Positions 6,886 to 9,957 of a stretch of 9,957 nucleotides of DNA are shown one piece after another. The notes under the pieces are model-generated. The model saw nothing but the letters and a program-made list of their open reading frames with translations. It did not search any database and was not told where the DNA came from. The position numbers and the translations under genes are program-made. The stretch comes from Opitutia bacterium. GTDB lineage: Bacteria > Verrucomicrobiota > Verrucomicrobiae > Opitutales > UBA953. Positions within the stretch are counted from its first letter, which is position 1, and every line of letters begins with the position of its first letter. The DNA lies in the NCBI GenBank assembly GCA_947488485.1, contig CANKZO010000073.1, forward strand, positions 1-9,957. The letters are read 5' to 3'.

Positions 6886-7773
6886 ATGAATCCCGAGATC
6901 GTCCGCCCTAACCTCGTCGGCCTCGGCGAAGTGCTGTGGGACGTCTTTCCGGACGCGGCCCACTTCGGAGGGGCGCCTGCGAATTTCGCCTGCCATGCCG
7001 CCAGCCTCGGCGGAGACGCCTGGGTGGTCAGCGCGGTCGGTCGGGATAAGCTGGGCGACGAAGCCCTGGCCTCCCTTTCGGTCAAGAACGTCCACACCCT
7101 CCTCCTCCAGCGCAACGATCACCCGACCGGCACGGTCACGGTGACCCTCGATACGGCCAAGCAGGCGAGCTACGTCTTCGCGTCCGACCCCGCCTGGGAT
7201 CACATCGCCTGGAATGCGTCACTGGCCCTGCTGGCCAAGAAGTGCCAAGCCGTCTGCTTCGGCTCCCTCGCGCAGCGAGCCCCGGAAAGCCGACGCACCG
7301 TCCGCGAGTTCCTCGAGAACACCTCAGCCGACTGCCTCCGCATCTTCGACGTCAACCTACGTCAGAGCTTCTTCTCCCGCGAAGTCATCGAGTCCTCCCT
7401 CGGCTTCGCCAACGTCTTCAAACTGAACAACGACGAAGTCCCCGTGGTCGCCGACCTGCTCGGACTGCCCAAAGACGAGAAAGCCTTCGTCCTCGCCGTC
7501 GCCCAGCGATTCGACCTGCACACCGTCGCCCTCACCCGCGGGTCGGCCGGCTCGCTCATCTGGCACAAAGGCCAATACGACGAGAAGACCGCCCCCAAGG
7601 TCGCCGTCGTGGATACCGTCGGCGCGGGCGACTCCTTCACCGCCGCCCTCGCCATCGGCCTGCTCCGTGGCGAAGACCTTTCCCGTATCCATCAGCGCGC
7701 CGTCGACGTCGCCGCCTTCGTCTGCACGAAAGCGGGTGCGACACCGGAATTGTTGCCGGAGTTTCGGAGGTAG
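6886..7773 (+). CDS. PfkB-family carbohydrate kinase (fructokinase-like)
   Basis: The 295-residue protein has the ribokinase/PfkB fold. GLGEVLWDVFPDAAHFGGAP at the N-terminus (12-31), continuing ANF, is the PfkB signature 1 region typical of bacterial fructokinases. FDVNLR at 154-159 follows, and DTVGAGDSF at 243-251 is signature 2 with catalytic base Asp249 and the anion hole. CTKAGATPELLP near the end matches the usual C-terminus of this subgroup. It would transfer phosphate from ATP to a ketose or keto-sugar acid, supplying a phosphorylated substrate for the HUMPS enzyme at the front of the operon. The start is 1 bp after the lipoprotein stop. The stop codon TAG (7771-7773) is the TAG of a GTAG-headed palindrome (7770-7794), so the gene end and the repeat overlap. 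It is the last gene of the operon. Confidence 0.92.
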   Translation: MNPEIVRPNLVGLGEVLWDVFPDAAHFGGAPANFACHAASLGGDAWVVSAVGRDKLGDEALASLSVKNVHTLLLQRNDHPTGTVTVTLDTAKQASYVFASDPAWDHIAWNASLALLAKKCQAVCFGSLAQRAPESRRTVREFLENTSADCLRIFDVNLRQSFFSREVIESSLGFANVFKLNNDEVPVVADLLGLPKDEKAFVLAVAQRFDLHTVALTRGSAGSLIWHKGQYDEKTAPKVAVVDTVGAGDSFTAALAIGLLRGEDLSRIHQRAVDVAAFVCTKAGATPELLPEFRR

Positions 7774-7794
7774 GGACAGCACCACGTGCTGTCC
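7770..7794 (+). repeat. REP-like palindrome, type A, plus orientation (overlaps kinase stop)
   Basis: GTAG foot at 7770-7773, stem arm GGACAGCAC at 7774-7782, loop CAC, and an exactly complementary arm at 7786-7794. The foot contains the kinase stop codon. As RNA it forms a 9-bp hairpin directly after the stop, which could protect the operon mRNA 3' end. No T-tract follows, so it is not a standard intrinsic terminator. Confidence 0.85.
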
Positions 7795-7811
7795 TAATCC
7801 TGCATCTTCAG

Positions 7812-7836
7812 GTAGGGTCGGGACCGCGTCACGACA
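7812..7836 (+). repeat. REP-like palindrome, type B, plus orientation (imperfect)
   Basis: GTAG at 7812-7815, arm GGTCGGGAC at 7816-7824, loop CGC, second arm 7828-7836. Seven of nine positions pair; the other two are G-A oppositions. It has the same geometry as the perfect copies. An identical copy lies inverted at 7955-7979. Confidence 0.7.
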
Positions 7837-7846
7837 TAGCTGCGTG

Positions 7847-7871
7847 GTAGGGCTGAGCGCCTCGCTCAGCC
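7847..7871 (+). repeat. REP-like palindrome, type C, plus orientation
   Basis: GTAG at 7847-7850, arm GGCTGAGCG at 7851-7859, loop CCT, perfect complementary arm at 7863-7871. It is separated by only two bases from an inverted type C copy, making a tail-to-tail pair (7846-7899) that could also fold as one long stem through the outer 11-bp arms GGTAGGGCTGA and TCAGCCCTACC. Confidence 0.85.
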
Positions 7872-7873
7872 GC

Positions 7874-7898
7874 GGCTGACCTAGGAGATCAGCCCTAC
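7874..7898 (-). repeat. REP-like palindrome, type C', minus orientation
   Basis: Read on the minus strand: GTAG (7898-7895), arm GGCTGATCT, loop CCT, second arm AGGTCAGCC (7882-7874). Eight of nine positions pair normally and the ninth is a T-G wobble on this strand. It is the partner of the plus copy ending at 7871. Confidence 0.8.
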
Positions 7899-7915
7899 CC
7901 ACGATACAATAACTA

Positions 7916-7940
7916 GGACAGCACGTAGTGCTGTCCCTAC
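7916..7940 (-). repeat. REP-like palindrome, type A, minus orientation
   Basis: Arm GGACAGCAC at 7916-7924, loop GTA, complementary arm at 7928-7936, and CTAC (minus-strand GTAG) at 7937-7940. It is the inverted counterpart of 7770-7794. Over 26 bases including flanks (7914-7939 against 7771-7796) the two differ at a single loop base. Confidence 0.85.
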
Positions 7941-7954
7941 CCCGAGACATTCTA

Positions 7955-7979
7955 TGTCGTGACGCGGTCCCGACCCTAC
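7955..7979 (-). repeat. REP-like palindrome, type B, minus orientation
   Basis: Inverted identical copy of the 7812-7836 element, with CTAC (minus GTAG) at 7976-7979. It closes the 29-bp inverted repeat and is the last palindrome before the leader of the downstream oxidoreductase gene. Confidence 0.75.
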
Positions 7980-8040
7980 CCAAACACAACCAGCTCTCGC
8001 CTCCGGTCCTGCGGCCCTCCATACCTCGTATCCTCGATTC

Positions 8041-9657
8041 ATGCGCTTCCTCGCATTCCTTCCCCTCTTCCTCGTCGCGGCGCTTTCCGCACAGACTCAT
8101 CAGGCGGACATCGTGATCTATGGCGGCACGAGCGCTGGGGTTATCGCCGGCATCCAGGCGGCGAAGCTGGGCAAGAAGGTCATCATCGTCGAAGCCGGCC
8201 AGCACATCGGCGGCATGGCGGTCGAAGGCCTCGGCGGCACGGACATCGATAATCAGAAGGAGATCCGGAATAGCCCTGCCGTAGGCGGCCTGGCCCGGGA
8301 GTTCTACCGACGCATCAGCTTGAAGTATAACCGCAACGGCGCCTTCGACGCCATCGCGGCGAACGGCACCAAGAACACCGGTCTCTGGCGCTTCGAACCC
8401 CACGTCGCCGAAGAAGTCTACGACGCCTGGATCAAGGAAGCGCGGGTCACGGTGCTACGTGGCCATCGCCTACGGGAGACCGGCGGCGTGACCATGGAGA
8501 AGCTAAAGATCGTCTCAATCGCCTGCGAGAACGGTGCCGTGATCAAGGGTAAGGTCTTCATAGACGCCACCTACGAAGGCGACCTGCTGGCCTTCGCGGG
8601 CCTGAGCTTCGCCGTCGGCCGCGAAGGCAACGTCCAGTATCGCGAGACGACCAATGGCCTGCAGCTCGAGAGCAAACACAAGCAGCTCGACAAGCGCATC
8701 GACCCCTACGTCCGTTCGGGCGACGCCTCCAGCGGCCTCATCTACGGCGTCCAGCCCGCTCCGACGGGCAAGGACGGCGACCCCGACAACGGTATCCAAG
8801 GCTACTGCTTCCGCCTCTGCCTGACCCGGGCCGCCAACCGCACCCCGATCGAGAAGCCGGCCGACTACGACCCGGCCCATTACGAACTCCAACGCCGCTA
8901 CCTCGCCGCGGGCGGCAAGATCGACGCCCCCGGTGTCGGCGTGCCCAACGGCAAGACGGACCCCGGCTCCTGGCATTCGCTCGCCAGCAACTTCACCGGC
9001 TTCAATCACCGCTACCCGACCGCCAGCTACGCCGAACGGACGGAGATGATCCGCACCTCTCGTAACTATATCCAAGGCCTGTATTGGTATCTGGGCAACG
9101 AACCCTCGGTACCGGAAGCCACCCGCAAGGCCTGGGGCGCCTGGGGCCTGACCAAGGACGAGTTCACGGACAACGGCGGCTGGCCGCGCGCTTTCTATGT
9201 CCGCAACGGCCGACGGCTCGTCGGCGACTTTGTCCTGACCGAAGCCCATCTCCGCAAGAACAACCCTCAGCCCGTCGAAGACTCGGTTGGCCTCATCTGG
9301 TGGCCGCCGGACTTCCATCACGCCCGCTGCATCGTCAAGGACGGCCGCGTCTGGATGGAAGGCGCGGTCTTCGATAATTCCCCCAACCCGAATTGGATCC
9401 CCTGCGGCATCCCCTATCGGGCGCTCGTGCCCAAGATCAAGGAGTGCACCAACCTCCTCACGCCGACTTGCCCGTCTTCGAGCTACGTCGCCTACGGAGC
9501 TTATCGCATCGAGTTCACCTTCATGACCGCCGGGCAATCCTGCGCCACCGCCGCTTGCCTGGCCGTGGACAGCAATGCACCCGTCCAGCGTATCAACCTC
9601 GGCCAGCTCGCCGAGATGCTCAGGGCACAGGGGCAGGTGGTGGCGGTGCCGAGGTAG
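8041..9657 (+). CDS. Exported FAD-dependent oxidoreductase (PF12831-like, xanthan-lyase-annotated group)
   Basis: The 538-residue protein starts with a Sec-type signal peptide (MRFLAFLPLFLVAALSA, probable cleavage before Gln18). Immediately after comes the dinucleotide fold ADIVIYGGTSAGVIAGIQAA, with KVIIVEAGQHIGG and MAVEGLGGTDID (59-70). GGTSAG, hlGGM and GLGxTD are hallmarks of the FAD_oxidored group common in Verrucomicrobia and Planctomycetes, often auto-annotated as xanthan lyase without biochemical support. FIDATYEGDLLAFAG (about 174-188) is the second FAD motif. YGAYRIEFTFMTAGQSCATAACLAV near the end corresponds to the C-terminal FAD segment. It is separated from the operon by 267 bp containing REP elements, so it probably has its own promoter, though none is obvious. 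No Shine-Dalgarno is visible before ATG 8041. The stop TAG (9655-9657) is the TAG of a GTAG REP foot, as in the kinase gene. Confidence 0.9.
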   Translation: MRFLAFLPLFLVAALSAQTHQADIVIYGGTSAGVIAGIQAAKLGKKVIIVEAGQHIGGMAVEGLGGTDIDNQKEIRNSPAVGGLAREFYRRISLKYNRNGAFDAIAANGTKNTGLWRFEPHVAEEVYDAWIKEARVTVLRGHRLRETGGVTMEKLKIVSIACENGAVIKGKVFIDATYEGDLLAFAGLSFAVGREGNVQYRETTNGLQLESKHKQLDKRIDPYVRSGDASSGLIYGVQPAPTGKDGDPDNGIQGYCFRLCLTRAANRTPIEKPADYDPAHYELQRRYLAAGGKIDAPGVGVPNGKTDPGSWHSLASNFTGFNHRYPTASYAERTEMIRTSRNYIQGLYWYLGNEPSVPEATRKAWGAWGLTKDEFTDNGGWPRAFYVRNGRRLVGDFVLTEAHLRKNNPQPVEDSVGLIWWPPDFHHARCIVKDGRVWMEGAVFDNSPNPNWIPCGIPYRALVPKIKECTNLLTPTCPSSSYVAYGAYRIEFTFMTAGQSCATAACLAVDSNAPVQRINLGQLAEMLRAQGQVVAVPR

Positions 9658-9678
9658 GGCTGAGCGCCTCGCTCAGCC
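9654..9678 (+). repeat. REP-like palindrome, type C, plus orientation (overlaps oxidoreductase stop)
   Basis: GTAG at 9654-9657 (its TAG is the gene's stop), arm GGCTGAGCG at 9658-9666, loop CCT, complementary arm at 9670-9678. It is identical to the 7847-7871 copy. With the next element it forms a tail-to-tail pair (9653-9707) whose first 36 bases match 7846-7881 exactly. Confidence 0.85.
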
Positions 9679-9680
9679 GC

Positions 9681-9706
9681 GGCTGACCAAGGGTGGTCAG
9701 CCCTAC
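9681..9706 (-). repeat. REP-like palindrome, type C'', minus orientation
   Basis: Arm GGCTGACCA at 9681-9689, loop AGGG, perfect complementary arm at 9694-9702, and CTAC (minus GTAG) at 9703-9706. It differs from the 7874-7898 copy at the stem tip and loop but regains full pairing. It is the only copy with a four-base loop. Confidence 0.85.
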
Positions 9707-9718
9707 CCGATGCAGGAG

Positions 9719-9743
9719 GCAGGGTCGCCACTGCGTGGCGACC
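9719..9743 (+). repeat. REP-like palindrome, type D, plus orientation with GCAG foot
   Basis: Foot GCAG at 9719-9722 (one change from GTAG), arm GGTCGCCAC at 9723-9731, loop TGC, perfectly complementary arm at 9735-9743. It is the only copy with a changed foot. The following 40 bp (9744-9784) contain GC-rich, partly repeated GGCCGCC sequence that may be a decayed further copy; I cannot fit it to the 9-3-9 geometry. Confidence 0.75.
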
Positions 9744-9784
9744 TAGGTGCGTGGTGGCCGCCGCAGGGCCGCCGGAAACAACAA

Positions 9785-9809
9785 GGACAGCACGTGGTGC
9801 TATCCCTAC
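9785..9809 (-). repeat. REP-like palindrome, type A, minus orientation (one wobble)
   Basis: Arm GGACAGCAC at 9785-9793, loop GTG, second arm GTGCTATCC at 9797-9805, and CTAC (minus GTAG) at 9806-9809. One position departs from Watson-Crick pairing and is a T-G wobble when read on the GTAG strand. Confidence 0.8.
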
Positions 9810-9823
9810 CCTCGAGACAACTA

Positions 9824-9848
9824 GGTCGGCACGCAGTGCCGACCCTAC
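9824..9848 (-). repeat. REP-like palindrome, type E, minus orientation, next to the stop of the minus-strand gene
   Basis: Arm GGTCGGCAC at 9824-9832, loop GCA, perfect complementary arm at 9836-9844, and CTAC (minus GTAG) at 9845-9848. On the minus strand the GTAG begins one base after the double stop TAATAA of the entering gene, so this copy relates to its gene as the two plus-strand stop-overlapping copies do. Confidence 0.85.
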
Positions 9849-9852
9849 CTTA

Positions 9853-9957
9853 TTACCAGGTATAGCGGATGGTGTAGGTAATCACCTTCTCTTCGTCGGG
9901 CTGGAGCGGGACACGGAACTCGAAAGTCTGGGCGTCCTTCTTCTCATGCGGCTGGCT
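9853..9957 (-). CDS. 3' end of a minus-strand gene, DUF4139-like C-terminus (partial)
   Basis: The minus strand is open from the right edge for 34 codons and ends in tandem stops, TAA at 9855-9853 then TAA at 9852-9850. The protein fragment ends VPLQPDEEKVITYTIRYTW. A polar 'EEKVITYTIRYTW' ending with alternating beta-strand residues and a terminal Trp resembles the C-terminus of DUF4139 (mucoidy inhibitor MuiA-like) proteins, which end in a Tyr-Thr-x-Arg-Tyr-x-Trp strand. This is recognition of a short motif and is tentative. That it is coding is well supported by the clean frame to the edge and the double stop. It is convergent with the exported oxidoreductase, with the second REP cluster between the two 3' ends. 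Confidence 0.6.
   Translation of the reverse strand, partial: SQPHEKKDAQTFEFRVPLQPDEEKVITYTIRYTW

Larger units (their letters stand above)
7811..7980. repeat. Composite REP cluster bounded by a perfect 29-bp inverted repeat
   Basis: Positions 7811-7839 and 7952-7980 are exact reverse complements over 29 bases. The 112 bp between them hold three more REP palindromes: one C pair and one A. The unit has no reading frame of note, so it is a non-coding BIME-like or MITE-like structure. It lies between the kinase stop and the next gene. From 7981 to the next start at 8041 I see only a pyrimidine-rich leader with no clear promoter hexamers. Confidence 0.85.

Noticed and set aside
7846..7899. tRNA or other structured RNA gene from the cloverleaf-like double hairpin
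   Set aside because: It has no anticodon arm, no T-loop consensus and no CCA-end geometry. The pair is explained as two REP palindromes tail to tail, and recurs at 9653-9707.
7770..7980. CRISPR array
   Set aside because: The repeats are palindromes in alternating orientation with irregular 2-17 nt linkers, not direct repeats with regular spacers, and no cas genes are near.
7811..7980. Insertion sequence with 29-bp terminal inverted repeats
   Set aside because: Only 112 bp lie between the arms, with no transposase frame and no evident target-site duplication. The arms themselves are members of the REP family, so a BIME or MITE-like element is the better description.
9654..9852. Bidirectional rho-independent terminator between convergent genes
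   Set aside because: Strong hairpins are present, but none is followed by a T-run on either strand. A termination role is possible but not supported by the standard signature.

Overview
The window is dense, GC-rich bacterial chromosome. The high GC, the almost complete absence of Shine-Dalgarno sequences, two PF12831-type FAD oxidoreductases, a secreted beta-helix lipoprotein and GTAG-headed intergenic palindromes all fit a Verrucomicrobiota genome, probably Opitutae-like. That placement is an inference from gene content and style. No phylogenetic marker is present.

Layout. Positions 1-152 hold the 5' end of a minus-strand gene, probably an AraC-type regulator with a PAS-like N-terminus. It diverges from a tightly packed plus-strand operon across a 109-bp region that contains two overlapping inverted repeats. 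The operon (262-7773) has eight genes: a HUMPS/OMP-decarboxylase-superfamily TIM barrel, a zinc-type alcohol dehydrogenase, an SDR oxidoreductase, a sugar isomerase/epimerase TIM barrel, a FAD-dependent oxidoreductase, a 72-residue Tat-signal mini-protein, a right-handed beta-helix lipoprotein and a PfkB fructokinase-like kinase. Apart from the 40-bp gap after the first gene, spacings are 1 to 9 bp or short overlaps. A separate plus-strand gene (8041-9657) encodes an exported FAD-dependent oxidoreductase. The 3' end of a minus-strand gene, DUF4139-like at its C-terminus, enters from the right at 9853-9957.

Function (inferred). The set looks like a catabolic route for a carbohydrate or uronate-like compound. 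The beta-helix lipoprotein would act on polymer outside the cytoplasm. Redox enzymes (ADH, SDR, FAD oxidoreductase) and an isomerase/epimerase would remodel the sugar, the PfkB kinase would phosphorylate it, and the HUMPS enzyme would cleave or decarboxylate the keto-sugar phosphate. The substrate is not identifiable from sequence, and no transporter is present.

Non-coding structure is the most distinctive part. The two intergenic regions (7774-8040 and 9658-9852) are built from 11 short palindromes with one design: a GTAG foot, a 9-bp stem, a 3-nt loop (4 in one copy) and a 9-bp stem. They occur in both orientations and look like REP elements arranged as BIMEs. The TAG of the GTAG foot serves as the stop codon of two genes, and a third gene end abuts a copy in the same relative orientation. 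Stem sequences differ between copies while pairing is kept. The cluster at 7770-7979 has the order A+ B+ C+ C- A- B- and includes a perfect 29-bp inverted repeat.
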